This document shows positions 41,783 to 51,647 of a DNA stretch of 64,000 nucleotides, in pieces. Position numbers and translations under genes: made by a program. The notes under the pieces were generated by a model that made no database searches, was not told the DNA's origin, and saw nothing but the letters and a program-made list of their open reading frames with translations. This DNA comes from Oscillibacter sp. PC13. GTDB lineage: Bacteria; Bacillota; Clostridia; Oscillospirales; Oscillospiraceae. Where the stretch lies: positions 56,605 through 120,604 of the forward strand of contig NZ_FOXE01000009.1 in assembly GCF_900115635.1 (NCBI RefSeq), in the 5' to 3' direction. Numbering within the stretch: the stretch's first letter is position 1; every line of letters starts with the position of its first letter.

Positions 41783-42193
41783 TTATTCCGTGACAGTTTC
41801 ATAGGGCCAGTCAATGATGCCGCCAAAGTCTGCCACCGCCGTGTAACCGAGAGCGGCAAGGGTTTTTGCGGCCTCCGCGCTGCGGCGGCCGGATCGGCAG
41901 TAGACCAGGATTTCCGCCGCCTTGTCCGGAAGCGCCGCTGCGGCGGTGTCCGCCGTGATGTTCTCCACCGGCAGGCACAGCGCGCCGGGGACGTGTCTCT
42001 CGTCAAACTCCTCCTGGGTGCGGACATCCAGGATGGTGAGCGCGTCGCCGCTGTCTATCCGGGCCTTGGCTGCCTCCGGGGTAATGGTTTTCCAGCCATC
42101 TTCCCCGGAAGAGGGGGACACGTGTCCGGTATAGAGCTTAATGGCCAGAACGCCGAGGATGATGGCCAGAGCCAGATAAATCAGCTGCTTCAT
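41783..42193 (-). CDS. Membrane-anchored rhodanese-domain protein
   Basis: 136 residues. One N-terminal span (residues 3-20), then a rhodanese domain with LDVRTQEEFDERHVPGALCLPV and the active-site loop VYCRSGRRSAEAAKTL (catalytic Cys near 99). Probably a sulfur carrier or sulfurtransferase outside the membrane; substrate unknown. ATG at 42193 follows ACGGGAG; stands alone. Confidence 0.9.
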   Translation of the reverse strand: MKQLIYLALAIILGVLAIKLYTGHVSPSSGEDGWKTITPEAAKARIDSGDALTILDVRTQEEFDERHVPGALCLPVENITADTAAAALPDKAAEILVYCRSGRRSAEAAKTLAALGYTAVADFGGIIDWPYETVTE

Positions 42194-42346
42194 AAAAATC
42201 TCCCGTTCCGCCGCATTGCGCGGCACAAATCAAAATGAACATTTTCAGATGGCGAAAGGGGGTACCGGCTGCCCTGCAGAAAAATCCCCCTGGTTCGGAT
42301 ACTGGTTTCCAGTATACCCGAAACAGGGGGAAAAAGAAAGGAGTCC

Positions 42347-45300
42347 TTATAAAATCGTCAAAGAGACGGTTTTGGCCGCCAGGTCCACAGCATAACGGTA
42401 AGTGCCTGCTAGATGAATCAGATAGTTGCCGTCCACAATTTCCTCCTGGGAAAAGACAATGGTGTAGACCAGCTGCCCGTTGGAGAAGGCCATGGTGTCC
42501 GGCGCGGCGGTGGACATTCCGCCGTTGGTCCGGCACAGGGGCAGCTGGGCCAGGGTGCCGTCCGCAAAGCGGAGATAGAGGTAGTTCTGGTCCGTATGCG
42601 GCATGCCCTGAAGGATTCCGTCCCAGGCCAGGCAGCCGCCGGCCTCCTGCCAGTTCGTGACGGAAAGCTGATAGCCCGTGCCCGGGAACAGCTCCCCGCC
42701 GCCGCTCTGCACCCACTGAAGCCGTTCCTCATAGCCCATGTCGTCTGCGGCGGCCTCCAGCGCCTGGCCGGAGAATTCCGCGTCCGCCTTGGTGAAGGTT
42801 CTGCGGACAAATTCCTCCGGCACAGCGCAGCCCATGGAGTCCAAGATCTCCCATACGCCGGTGGTTTGATTGGGCAGGAGATAGAAGTAACAGGCGCTGG
42901 TGCCGTTTTCCTGATCCGTGTAGAATTCCAAGGCGTCAAAGTCATATTCCGCTTCCCACACCGCCTGAACGGCCGCCATTTTTGCGGTGTAGTCGTCGCT
43001 CCAGCCATACGCATTGGCTGAGAGGCTGGCGGTGTACATGCTTACCACCCGGGAAGTCTCTGCTTCATCCACCGCCACATGGAGAATCTCCAGGGAGGTG
43101 ATGCCGGGCTTGCCCCGCCGACCCTCCAGAGACTGGCGCACGGCCTCCAGCATGGCAGCATCATCTGCATCCGTTCTCGCTGCCGGGGCGGGCAGGGGAC
43201 AGGCGGTGCGGATCAGCTCATAGACCGCCGTGGCCTCTGCACCCAGACCCGGCTGGGTCACCGAGTGGAGGGCGTCGGAAAACCGGGCCCGCTGGGCGGA
43301 GGTGCCGCCGGCATAGTAGGCGGCCAGTGCCCGGGCAATTGGCTCCTGTTCCGCCGTTGGCAGGGCGGAAAGGCGGTGGAGGAAACGGACGGGATTGGCG
43401 GTGAAGAGGTCCAGCGCCTCGTCGGCGCTGACGGCATTCTGCCGCTCCACCGCGGCCAGCAGCCGCGCATAGGCACTCCGGCCCGCCTCCGTCAGAGCGG
43501 AGCTGTTCCACTCCAGATTCTGCAGCCCGCTTGCAAAAAGGTCGGCGTCCTCTCCGGCGCTGCCGGAAGCGGCATAGGCGGCCAGTGTGTTCAGGGCCGT
43601 TTCCTGCTCTGAGGGGGTGGATTCACCCAGCAGATTCAAAAATGTGGTTTGGTTTGCGTAAAACAGATAGTACAAGTCCACGTCCCGGACCTCGGAGGGA
43701 AGTAGCAGACCATTTTCCAGCGCGGCCTCCGCTACAGCGGCGGCAAACATGGGATTCTCGCTGCTGCCGCCCACGTCGCTGGGAATATGGTTTTCCAGCA
43801 GGGTAAAGCCGCTGTTTCGCAGCGTGTGAAAGACCAGATAGGGTGTCTCCACATAGAAGCCGCCCACCCAGCCGTCCTCGTCCACATACATACCGCCGGC
43901 CGCCTGCACCTTTTCCGGCGTGGGGGAGTGGAGCTCATAGCCAAGGCCGTAAATCCGCAGCCCCAGCTGCGGGTAGGCCGGGGCAGTATCCGTCAGCTCC
44001 AGACGGGTGATGCGCCAGTCGTCCCATTCCGCCTGTGGGCCGGAATCCTGCCACGCGCCGTCCACATAGGACTGTGCGCCGGTGTGGTGCTGCCACCAGT
44101 CCAGCGCTTCCAGCACCTGCGTCCTGGCGGCCTCCAGCACGGCATTTGGGGCCTCAATACCGTCTGCCATGTGGTCGGTGTAGGTGGTGGTGTCCTTGTA
44201 GAGGAGGAGACTGTCTCCGTCAAAGTACAGCGTCCGGAAGGCGGAAACCCGGTAGACCGTCGGGTCATTCTCATATCCCGGGACGGGAACAGAGGCCCAG
44301 AGGGAGCAGCTGCGGCGGCTTAAATCCCACCCGCTGAACTCAAGGTAGTCTGCCTCCGGCCAGGCACCGGACACCAACGCAGCCACGTCCGCCTCATAGA
44401 GCTGTCCCTGGCGCTGGAAGAACAGCTGGGCAGTGGAGCCGGCGGATGCACACAGCTCGGTTTTCCCGTCGCCGTCCAAATCGATGATTTTCGGTTCGCC
44501 GTAAGCCCGGGCCAGCAGGACGGGGGCACCGCTGTCATCCACATAATAGTAGTCGTAGATGGTGTTGTAGTGGTTCTCACTGATTTTACCCGGATAGGAG
44601 ATGGTTACGCCGGAGCGGCCGAAGAGGCCGCTGAAAAAGCTGCAGGAGATGCGGTCTGGATCCGTGTCCGCCGGGAAGGTGAAGAAGCACCCCACATCCC
44701 AGACGGTCATCACGCCGTTTCCCGCCGCAGTTTCATACTCCACGGCGGCGTAGAGGCTGCCGTCGGTGGAGCGGTAAATGCGGAATGTGGTGTCATCATC
44801 GGCCATATAGCCGCCGTACCGCTCCGCGCAGTCGCTTACATGGCGGGTGACATCTGCCGGCTCCGGTGAATAGGGGGCAAGGCCCGTCAGGGGAATGGCT
44901 AGGGCTGGTTCGCCCTCTGGGTACACGGTGGCAATGGCGGGCTGCTCCGAGAGCACGTGGGAGACAAACCAATAGCTTCCGTCCGCCTGCTCCTGCAGCG
45001 TTACACAGCAATATCCATACCCGCCGAAATAAAAGTCCTGATAATAAAGATGGATGATGTTTCCCTCCCGCTCCCCGGCGGTAAAGAGAATTTGGCCCCG
45101 GGCGTTGGTATCGCCATGGCTGCTGTAATAGGCGTCGTATTCCGGCAGGTAGTCAAAGGCGTCCAGATCCACCCGGTTGGTCTGCTCCAGGGTCAGTCCT
45201 GTGTAGGTGGTCAGGATCTGATTGATGTTGGCGGCGCTGTTTTTCACGCAGCCGCAGATGAGGTCGCCGTTTTCGTCAAAATAGCCCACCTGCCGCCATT

Positions 45301-46495
45301 CGTCGTCGCTCATGGTCTCCGGAAGGCCGGTGCCGTTGTAGAAGAGGGAAAAGAGATCGATATCCTCCGGCTTTTCATACAGGACGGTGAGGAATTGATT
45401 GCGGATGTTGTAATCTTCGCCGTTGAAGTACTCCTCGTTGAAATACGCCAGCTCTTCGCCGGTCAGGGGACGTGGTTCCTCCGCCGGGCTGCCGCCGGTG
45501 AAGGTGACGGCGCACACACCTGCCGCTATGGCCAGAACCAGAAACAGCGCCGCCGCCCGGGTCTGGCGGTTTTCCGCGATGCGGGTGATGCGGTCCTTCA
45601 GATGGCGCTTGTCCGCTGTCATGGTGGTGGCGGAGAGCAGGGGATTGACAGGCCCTTTCCGTACGGGAATCAGGGAAAGAAGGGTTTTGCCGTAGGAAAT
45701 GCGCTCTCCCTCGCCCAGCCGCTTGATGGCCCCCTCGTCGCAGGCCAGCTCTCCGTCGGCCTTGGATGCCGCGGCCGCTGCCCACACCAGCGGATTGAAC
45801 CAGTAGACCGCCAGGCACACGCACCGCAGCAGGCTCCAAAGGGGGTCCAGGTGCTTTGCATGGGTGGATTCGTGGGCCAGCACATGCCGCAGAATCTCCG
45901 GCGAGGCCGCGGCGGCGGGAGTCAGGTAGATGGCGGGCCGCACCAGGCCAAACAGACAGGGAGAGGGGAGCCCCCGCTCCACCAGATAGACAGGATACTT
46001 GCAGTCATCAATCTTGTAATGTTTTCTTACTTTACAGAGTATCCGCCGGAAACGGAGGTTGGAAATCAGGAAGCACACAGCCATGACCGCCATTCCGGCG
46101 TACCAGACCCAGCGCAGCAGGTCGGCTGTGGTCAATTTCTGATACTGCACCGCCGTCTCATCATCCTCCACAACCCAGACTTGGGAGGAGGAGGGGGGCA
46201 TGGCCAGACTGGGGGTTAAATCCGGAGCCTCCGGATGGGCCGCCAGAGGCTCCTGGCCCGTGGGGACATAAATCTCCTGCCGGTCCAGCCGGGCGGTGAC
46301 CGCCTGCCCCACCGGCTCCGCGGCGGTCAGCAGGGAGAAGCCTGCCGGCGGCAGGCTGACGGGCACCAGCAGCCGCACCAGCACCAGTCCCCACAGGGCG
46401 TATTGCGCCCGGCGGGAGATGGTTTTCCGGAACACCCGCCGCAGCGCCAGCAGGGCGAGAATCAGTGCCGAGGACGTCAACAAAATCTCTTTCAT
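42347..46495 (-). CDS. Very large BlaR1/M56-family sensor metalloprotease
   Basis: 1382 residues, against about 580-600 for BlaR1/MecR1. N-terminal spans, then the M56 zinc motif HESTHAKH (H208, E209, H212) and ELACDEGAIKRLGEGERISYGKTLLSLI; a further span at about 312-332. The remaining 1050 residues would face outside: no penicillin-binding SxxK/KTG set is evident, and I recognise no known domain. In the family, ligand binding outside activates the protease, which then destroys the BlaI-type repressor. Start overlaps the blaI-type stop as ATGA. Confidence 0.85.
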   Translation of the reverse strand: MKEILLTSSALILALLALRRVFRKTISRRAQYALWGLVLVRLLVPVSLPPAGFSLLTAAEPVGQAVTARLDRQEIYVPTGQEPLAAHPEAPDLTPSLAMPPSSSQVWVVEDDETAVQYQKLTTADLLRWVWYAGMAVMAVCFLISNLRFRRILCKVRKHYKIDDCKYPVYLVERGLPSPCLFGLVRPAIYLTPAAAASPEILRHVLAHESTHAKHLDPLWSLLRCVCLAVYWFNPLVWAAAAASKADGELACDEGAIKRLGEGERISYGKTLLSLIPVRKGPVNPLLSATTMTADKRHLKDRITRIAENRQTRAAALFLVLAIAAGVCAVTFTGGSPAEEPRPLTGEELAYFNEEYFNGEDYNIRNQFLTVLYEKPEDIDLFSLFYNGTGLPETMSDDEWRQVGYFDENGDLICGCVKNSAANINQILTTYTGLTLEQTNRVDLDAFDYLPEYDAYYSSHGDTNARGQILFTAGEREGNIIHLYYQDFYFGGYGYCCVTLQEQADGSYWFVSHVLSEQPAIATVYPEGEPALAIPLTGLAPYSPEPADVTRHVSDCAERYGGYMADDDTTFRIYRSTDGSLYAAVEYETAAGNGVMTVWDVGCFFTFPADTDPDRISCSFFSGLFGRSGVTISYPGKISENHYNTIYDYYYVDDSGAPVLLARAYGEPKIIDLDGDGKTELCASAGSTAQLFFQRQGQLYEADVAALVSGAWPEADYLEFSGWDLSRRSCSLWASVPVPGYENDPTVYRVSAFRTLYFDGDSLLLYKDTTTYTDHMADGIEAPNAVLEAARTQVLEALDWWQHHTGAQSYVDGAWQDSGPQAEWDDWRITRLELTDTAPAYPQLGLRIYGLGYELHSPTPEKVQAAGGMYVDEDGWVGGFYVETPYLVFHTLRNSGFTLLENHIPSDVGGSSENPMFAAAVAEAALENGLLLPSEVRDVDLYYLFYANQTTFLNLLGESTPSEQETALNTLAAYAASGSAGEDADLFASGLQNLEWNSSALTEAGRSAYARLLAAVERQNAVSADEALDLFTANPVRFLHRLSALPTAEQEPIARALAAYYAGGTSAQRARFSDALHSVTQPGLGAEATAVYELIRTACPLPAPAARTDADDAAMLEAVRQSLEGRRGKPGITSLEILHVAVDEAETSRVVSMYTASLSANAYGWSDDYTAKMAAVQAVWEAEYDFDALEFYTDQENGTSACYFYLLPNQTTGVWEILDSMGCAVPEEFVRRTFTKADAEFSGQALEAAADDMGYEERLQWVQSGGGELFPGTGYQLSVTNWQEAGGCLAWDGILQGMPHTDQNYLYLRFADGTLAQLPLCRTNGGMSTAAPDTMAFSNGQLVYTIVFSQEEIVDGNYLIHLAGTYRYAVDLAAKTVSLTIL

Positions 46496-46869
46496 GCTCT
46501 GCCACCTCCGGCCTTTTCCAAAATGGCGGACAGCTCCGCAATGTCCGCCTCGCTCAGGGCGCGGCTCTCCACCATGGCGCTCATCATCAGGCCCAGAGAC
46601 CCGCCGTAGACCTTATCCAAAAAGTTTTCCGTCTCCGTCAGGGCCGCATCCTCCCGGTTGACCGCCGGGAAATACCGTTTGGCCCGGCCGCCCTCCTCAT
46701 GGCGGACAGCGCTTTTGGCCTCCAGACGGGAGAGCATGGTGATGACGGTGTTTTTGCTCCAGCCGGTGTCCTCCCGGAGAGCCGCCGTCAGCTCCATGAT
46801 GGTCAAAGGCGCGCCGTCCCAAAGGCGGTTCATCAGCTTCCACTCGCTGTCGGACAAATTGATTGGCAT
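46492..46869 (-). CDS. BlaI/MecI-family transcriptional repressor
   Basis: 125 residues. Winged helix opening INLSDSEWKLMNRLWDGAPLTIMELTAALREDTGWSKNTVITMLSRLEAKSAV, then RYFPAVNREDAALTETENFLDKVYGGSLGLMMSAMVE, the dimer part that contains the usual cleavage zone. ATG at 46869 follows GGAGGTG; the longer frame is not homologous. First gene of the pair with the M56 sensor and expected to repress it. Confidence 0.93.
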   Translation of the reverse strand: MPINLSDSEWKLMNRLWDGAPLTIMELTAALREDTGWSKNTVITMLSRLEAKSAVRHEEGGRAKRYFPAVNREDAALTETENFLDKVYGGSLGLMMSAMVESRALSEADIAELSAILEKAGGGRA

Positions 46870-46895
46870 GGACTCACCTCCAAGTGGTATACGAT

Positions 46896-46945
46896 TGTCT
46901 ACCAGTTTCTGCTTTGAACGTATCAGAAAGGTAGACATTTGTCAA
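46896..46945 (-). promoter_or_regulatory. Promoter and candidate operators of the BlaI-type pair
   Basis: Minus strand: TTGACA (46945-46940), 17 bp, TACGTT (46922-46917). TGTCTACC (46896-46903) and its complement GGTAGACA (46930-46937) flank the -10 box; the right copy also forms the dyad GACAAATGTC. These are likely repressor sites. Confidence 0.55.
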
Positions 46946-46969
46946 CCTGAAATTGGTTACAAAAAATGA

Positions 46970-47015
46970 CGGGGCGGGTAATGGAGAAACCCACCGTTGA
47001 CCCGCCCCGGTTTTT
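46970..47015. other. GC-rich hairpin between divergent blaI and pcrA
   Basis: CGGGGCGGGT (46970-46979) pairs with ACCCGCCCCG (47000-47009), with T-runs on both sides. It looks like a terminator although both neighbours are transcribed away from it. Confidence 0.6.
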
Positions 47016-47057
47016 GTCATAAAATAGACGGCGAGATTATAGAAAACTGGTGAACAT

Positions 47058-49544
47058 ATGACTGACTTTCAAACACGATACATCGCGGCCAGAAAGGCCG
47101 TTATCGCCCGGGACCTTCAGCGGCTGAATCCCATGCAGCGCAAGGCTGCCATGACCACGGAGGGACCGCTGCTCCTGCTGGCTGGGGCTGGCAGCGGCAA
47201 GACCACGGTGCTGATTCAGCGGGTGTACAACCTTTTGACCTACGGCCGGGGCAGCGACAGTGACCAGGTGCCGGAGTGGGCCACGGAGGAGGATTTGCAG
47301 TTTCTGGAGTCCCTTCCGGACCAGCCGGACGAGGAGCAGCGCCGCCGTGCGGTGCGGCTGTGCGCCGTGGATGTCCCCCGGCCCTGGGAGATCATCGCCA
47401 TCACCTTTACCAACAAGGCGGCGGGGGAGCTGAAGGAGCGTCTCGCGGCCCGGCTGGGGCCGGCGGCCAACGACATCTGGGCCTCCACCTTCCACTCCGC
47501 CTGCGTGCGGATTCTGCGGCGGGACATCGACCGCATCGGCTTTGACAAGGACTTTACCATCTACGATTCCGACGACTCCAAGCGGGTGATTAAAGACATT
47601 TTGAAGGAGCAGAACCTGGACGAGAAGACCTTCCAGCCCCGCAGCGTCCTCTCCGTCATCAGCCACTCCAAGGACCAGTACGAAAGCCCGGAGGAATTCG
47701 CGGCAAAGCACCAGCATGAAAACGACTGGAAGATGGCCCGCATCGCCAGGATTTACGCCGCCTATGTGAAAAAGCTCCGCACGGCAAACGCCCTGGATTT
47801 TGATGACATCATCTATCACACCGTGACGCTGCTCCAGCAGGAGCGGGAGGTGCTGGAATACTACCAGAACAAGTTCCGCTACGTGCTGGTGGACGAGTAT
47901 CAGGACACCAACCATCTCCAGTATCTGCTGACGAGCCTGCTGGCAGGGGGGCGGAAGAACCTCTGCGTGGTGGGCGACGACGACCAGTCCATCTACCGCT
48001 TCCGGGGCGCGAATATTGAAAACATCCTGAATTTCGAGCAGCAGTACAAGGACGCCCGCACCATCCGCCTGGAGCAGAACTACCGCTCCACCCAGAACAT
48101 TCTGGATGCAGCCAACGCCGTCATCAAACACAACACCGGCCGGAAAGGGAAGACCCTTTGGACGGACAACGGCGGCGGCGACGCCGTGACGGTGAAGACC
48201 ACCTTCAACGAGAGCGATGAGGCCAACTACGTGGTGGGGGACATCCTGATGGGGGTGAACCGCGGCCGGAATTTCCGGGATACGGCAGTGCTGTACCGGA
48301 TGAACGCCCAGTCCAATGCACTGGAATACGCCATGAAGCGAAACGGCATTCCCTATAAAATCGTGGGGGGCATGAAGTTCTTCGACCGGGCGGAGGTCAA
48401 GGACATGCTGGCATACCTGTGCGTTTTGAACAACCCCATGGACGATCTGCGGCTGCGGCGGGTCATCAACAATCCGCCCCGGGGCATTGGCGCAACCACG
48501 CTGGACAAGGTGGCGCTTCTTGCGGAACAGCAGGGGGCGTCTCTCTATGAAATCCTCCGGAACGCCGATTTGTTCCCGGAGCTGAAGAGCCCGGCGGCCA
48601 AGCTTTTAAAATTTGCGGATTTGATCGACGGATTGCGGCGGGCGGGGGGGACCCTGGCTCTGCCGGAGTTTTACGACGAGGTAGTCGCCCAGACCGGCTA
48701 TGTGAAGGCTCTGGAGGAAAAGAACGACATGGAGAGCCGGGGCCGCATTGAAAACGTCCAGGAGCTGAAATCCAATATCCTGGGCTTTTTGGAGCAGGAT
48801 CCGGAGGACGCCACCCTCTCCGGCTTCCTCAATGAAATCGCCCTGTACACCGACCTGGACAGCGTGGAGGCGGACGACAACTGCGTGACCATGATGACCA
48901 TCCACTCCGCCAAGGGACTGGAGTTCCCCAATGTGTACGTGGTGGGTATGGAGGAGGGGATTTTCCCGGGAAATTCCGCCCAGTACGACGAGGAGGAGCT
49001 GGAGGAGGAGCGGCGGCTATGCTACGTGGCCATGACCCGGGCCAAGGAGAAGCTGACCCTCACCAACGCGAGACAGCGGATGCTGTACGGCCGCACCAGC
49101 GCCAACCGGGCCTCCCGGTTTTTGGAGGAGATTCCGGAGGAAAACATGCGCTGGGAGAGCAAGCCGGAGCCGAAGTTCGGCGGTATGGAGCGGGACGGCG
49201 CCTTCGGCGAACGGTATGGAGAAAGCGGCGGCGAGGGTCGCTTTGTCCACACTGACAGCTATACTACCGGCGGCGGTTGGGGCGGTGCCTCCATCCACGC
49301 CTACAAGACCCCGGCAAAGGCAGCCGCAAAGCCTCTGGCCTCCACCCGGCGGAATACGGCGTCCGCGGCGCCCATATTGCAGCTGCAGCAGGGGGATATG
49401 GTGGAGCACACCGCTTTTGGACGGGGGATGGTGCTCTCCGTCCGGCCCATGGGCGGGGACGCGCTGGCGGAGGTGGCCTTTGACACCGTTGGCACCAAGA
49501 AGCTGATGCTGAAATCCGCCGGCAGCCACATGAAAAAGCTGTAA
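47058..49544 (+). CDS. pcrA: UvrD/PcrA-type DNA helicase
   Basis: Superfamily 1A 3'-5' helicase, 828 residues. Motif I LLAGAGSGKTT (42-50), Ia IITFTNKAAGELKERL, II VLVDEYQDTNHLQY, III VVGDDDQSIYRFRGA, IV RLEQNYRST, V MTIHSAKGLEFPNVYVVGMEEGIFP, VI RRLCYVAMTRAKEKL. A Tudor-like end (GDMVEHTAFGRGMVLSV...) matches the RNA-polymerase-binding tail of PcrA. The region between motifs I and Ia is longer than usual. Weak ribosome site before ATG 47058. Confidence 0.95.
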   Translation: MTDFQTRYIAARKAVIARDLQRLNPMQRKAAMTTEGPLLLLAGAGSGKTTVLIQRVYNLLTYGRGSDSDQVPEWATEEDLQFLESLPDQPDEEQRRRAVRLCAVDVPRPWEIIAITFTNKAAGELKERLAARLGPAANDIWASTFHSACVRILRRDIDRIGFDKDFTIYDSDDSKRVIKDILKEQNLDEKTFQPRSVLSVISHSKDQYESPEEFAAKHQHENDWKMARIARIYAAYVKKLRTANALDFDDIIYHTVTLLQQEREVLEYYQNKFRYVLVDEYQDTNHLQYLLTSLLAGGRKNLCVVGDDDQSIYRFRGANIENILNFEQQYKDARTIRLEQNYRSTQNILDAANAVIKHNTGRKGKTLWTDNGGGDAVTVKTTFNESDEANYVVGDILMGVNRGRNFRDTAVLYRMNAQSNALEYAMKRNGIPYKIVGGMKFFDRAEVKDMLAYLCVLNNPMDDLRLRRVINNPPRGIGATTLDKVALLAEQQGASLYEILRNADLFPELKSPAAKLLKFADLIDGLRRAGGTLALPEFYDEVVAQTGYVKALEEKNDMESRGRIENVQELKSNILGFLEQDPEDATLSGFLNEIALYTDLDSVEADDNCVTMMTIHSAKGLEFPNVYVVGMEEGIFPGNSAQYDEEELEEERRLCYVAMTRAKEKLTLTNARQRMLYGRTSANRASRFLEEIPEENMRWESKPEPKFGGMERDGAFGERYGESGGEGRFVHTDSYTTGGGWGGASIHAYKTPAKAAAKPLASTRRNTASAAPILQLQQGDMVEHTAFGRGMVLSVRPMGGDALAEVAFDTVGTKKLMLKSAGSHMKKL

Positions 49545-49557
49545 ATCACATCAGGAT

Positions 49558-49592
49558 AAAAAAGCGCCCGGACAGCAGTCCGGGCGCTTTTC
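49558..49592. terminator. Bidirectional intrinsic terminator
   Basis: AAAAGCGCCCGGAC pairs with GTCCGGGCGCTTTT between the convergent pcrA and editing-protein genes. Confidence 0.9.
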
Positions 49593-49608
49593 TGCGTACA
49601 GGTAGGTT

Positions 49609-50163
49609 TTATCCAGCTTCCGTCGGAAGATCCGCCACTGTGACCTCATGACCGGTGTAGGGGAGAAAAATGTGCAGGATGTCAGAGGTTTTCAGCTTTA
49701 AGCTGCTGGTACAGATACAGGGATGGCAGCTGATGTATGGAGCCTCATAGATCTCACGATCTATCAAAAATCTGACTTGATGCGCCGTATCGTTCATCAG
49801 TCCCAGCACTGTGGCGGATCCGGGGGTACAGTGCAGCAGCTCAAACAAGGCCTCCTCCGGCGCAAAGGACAGCCGGGCAGAACCAATTTGACGGGAGAGA
49901 TCCTTGGTGTGGAAGGGCTTGTCCGGACCCATGGCCAGCAGGTAGAACTGGGTTTTCTGCCGGTTGCAGAGAAAGAGGTTCTTGCAGATGGGAACTCCCA
50001 GTACGGCACTAACCGCAGCACATTTTTCCATATTATCCGCAGGATCACTGGATACCCGGTCGTAAGAAATGCCAAGATGCTCCAGCGCGTCAAAGGCTGC
50101 GGCCTCCTGGGGGAGGAGCTCCCCCTCCGGCCGGGTATTGTGCATACAAGAGGAAATACGCAT
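49609..50163 (-). CDS. YbaK/ProX-type aminoacyl-tRNA editing protein
   Basis: 184 residues. The YbaK/EbsC fold is seen from AAFDALEHLGISYDRVSSDPADNMEKCAAVSAVLGVPICKNLFLCNRQKTQFYLLAMG, with the conserved Lys-Asn near residue 62, to GSATVLGLMND and ISCHPCICTSSLKLKTSDIL. This pattern fits the ProXp-ala (PrdX) branch that deacylates Ala-tRNA-Pro. It starts 3 bases after murC, so it is cotranscribed with it. Confidence 0.88.
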   Translation of the reverse strand: MRISSCMHNTRPEGELLPQEAAAFDALEHLGISYDRVSSDPADNMEKCAAVSAVLGVPICKNLFLCNRQKTQFYLLAMGPDKPFHTKDLSRQIGSARLSFAPEEALFELLHCTPGSATVLGLMNDTAHQVRFLIDREIYEAPYISCHPCICTSSLKLKTSDILHIFLPYTGHEVTVADLPTEAG

Positions 50164-50166
50164 CGA

Positions 50167-51549
50167 TCAGGTCCTTTCCAGCAATTTCTCACCAGCCCTG
50201 TAAATATCCCCCGCTCCGACGGTTAAAATGAGATCGCCGGGCTGGGCCAGCTTCTCCAGCTGATCTGTCACCTTATCCAAGGTAGAGCAGTACACGGCAC
50301 CTGGAATGTTCCGGCACAGATCGGCGGAGGAGATGCCAAGGGTGTTTTGCTCCCGGGCAGCGTAAATCTCCGCCAAAATGGCCACGTCCGGGAGCTTCAG
50401 CTCCTCCACAAACCGATCGAACAGCTTGGCGGTGCGGGTATAGGTGTGAGGCTGGAAGGCGGTGATGATCCGTTTGTATCCAAGTTCCTTCGCCATGGTC
50501 AAAAGTGCATGCAGCTCATCAGGGTGATGGGCATAATCATCGTAGACCTCCGCACCGCGGAAGGTGCCCTTGCGCTCAAACCGGCGTCCGGCACCTGCGA
50601 AGGCGGCAAGGCCGTCCTCCACCGCTTTGCCCGGCAGATCCAGCAGATATGCCGCAGAGGCGGCGGCCAAGGCGTTCAGAATATTGTGGTGCCCGTAAAC
50701 ATGGAGCATCACATGGGCGTACCGCTCCCCACGAATCATGACATCGAACACCGGGCGGCCATCTTCCTCGTGGAGGTTTGCCGCCGTGCAGTCAGCGCGG
50801 TTGTCCAAGCCGAAGGTGAACACTGGGTGCGGCAGGCCCTCTACGGAGTCCATGGCCCCTTGGTTATCGGCATTGACAATGACGTGTCCGGCGGCGGGCA
50901 CCAGCTCTGCAAATTCGTGGAAGGAATGCTCAATGTCATCCAAATCCTTGAAGAAGTCCAGGTGATCCGGCTCCACATTTAAAATGACTGCCACAGTGGG
51001 AAAGAAGCTCAAAAAGCTGTTGCAGTATTCGCAGGACTCCAAAATGATCGTATCCCCACGGCCAACCCGATAGCCCGCATGGAGCAGGGGAAGGGTGCCG
51101 CCGATCATGACCGTAGGATCGGCCTCTGCCGCCATGAAGATGTGGGTGCACATGGAGGTGGTGGTGGTTTTTCCGTGGGTGCCGGAGACACACAGCGCGT
51201 TGGGATACCGCTGCATGATGGCGCCCCAAGCCTGTGCACGCTCGTAGACCGGGATGCCTCTGGCCACGGCCCCGGCGATCTCAGGGTTGCTGTCATGGAT
51301 GGCGGCGGAGCGAATTACAAAGTCACAGTCGCCGAGGTTCTCAGCATTGTGACCGATGGCAACGGAAATCCCCAGGGATTTCAAATGCTCCACCGTATCG
51401 CTGTCATTCATATCAGAGCCTTGAATCGTGAGGCCCATGCCCCGCAGCACTTCTGCCAGGGGGCACATGGAGACGCCGCCAATACCCGCCAGGTGGGCGC
51501 GCTTACCGGGCACCAGGTATTCCCGGACGGGAATGGGATTATTCATCAT
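50167..51549 (-). CDS. murC: UDP-N-acetylmuramate--L-alanine ligase
   Basis: 460 residues; adds the first amino acid of the peptidoglycan stem. N-terminal Rossmann motif AHLAGIGGVSMCPLAEVL typical of MurC, ATP loop VSGTHGKTTTT at 121-131, VILNVEPDHLDFFKD, and DDYAHHPDELHALL in the C-terminal domain. ATG-ATG at 51549 follows AAAGGAAG. Cotranscribed with the editing protein; its promoter faces that of cca. Confidence 0.96.
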   Translation of the reverse strand: MMNNPIPVREYLVPGKRAHLAGIGGVSMCPLAEVLRGMGLTIQGSDMNDSDTVEHLKSLGISVAIGHNAENLGDCDFVIRSAAIHDSNPEIAGAVARGIPVYERAQAWGAIMQRYPNALCVSGTHGKTTTTSMCTHIFMAAEADPTVMIGGTLPLLHAGYRVGRGDTIILESCEYCNSFLSFFPTVAVILNVEPDHLDFFKDLDDIEHSFHEFAELVPAAGHVIVNADNQGAMDSVEGLPHPVFTFGLDNRADCTAANLHEEDGRPVFDVMIRGERYAHVMLHVYGHHNILNALAAASAAYLLDLPGKAVEDGLAAFAGAGRRFERKGTFRGAEVYDDYAHHPDELHALLTMAKELGYKRIITAFQPHTYTRTAKLFDRFVEELKLPDVAILAEIYAAREQNTLGISSADLCRNIPGAVYCSTLDKVTDQLEKLAQPGDLILTVGAGDIYRAGEKLLERT

Positions 51550-51581
51550 AAAAAGGACTTCCTTTCATATGCCGAACCGCG

Positions 51582-51610
51582 TTGCAAAGGCGGAAAAAGC
51601 GTTGTATAAT
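51582..51610 (+). promoter_or_regulatory. Promoter of cca
   Basis: TTGCAA at 51582-51587 and TATAAT at 51605-51610, 17-bp spacing; start expected near 51617. Confidence 0.82.
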
Positions 51611-51647
51611 CTGAACAGCAGACAGAACTCTGTCATGAAAGCAACTT

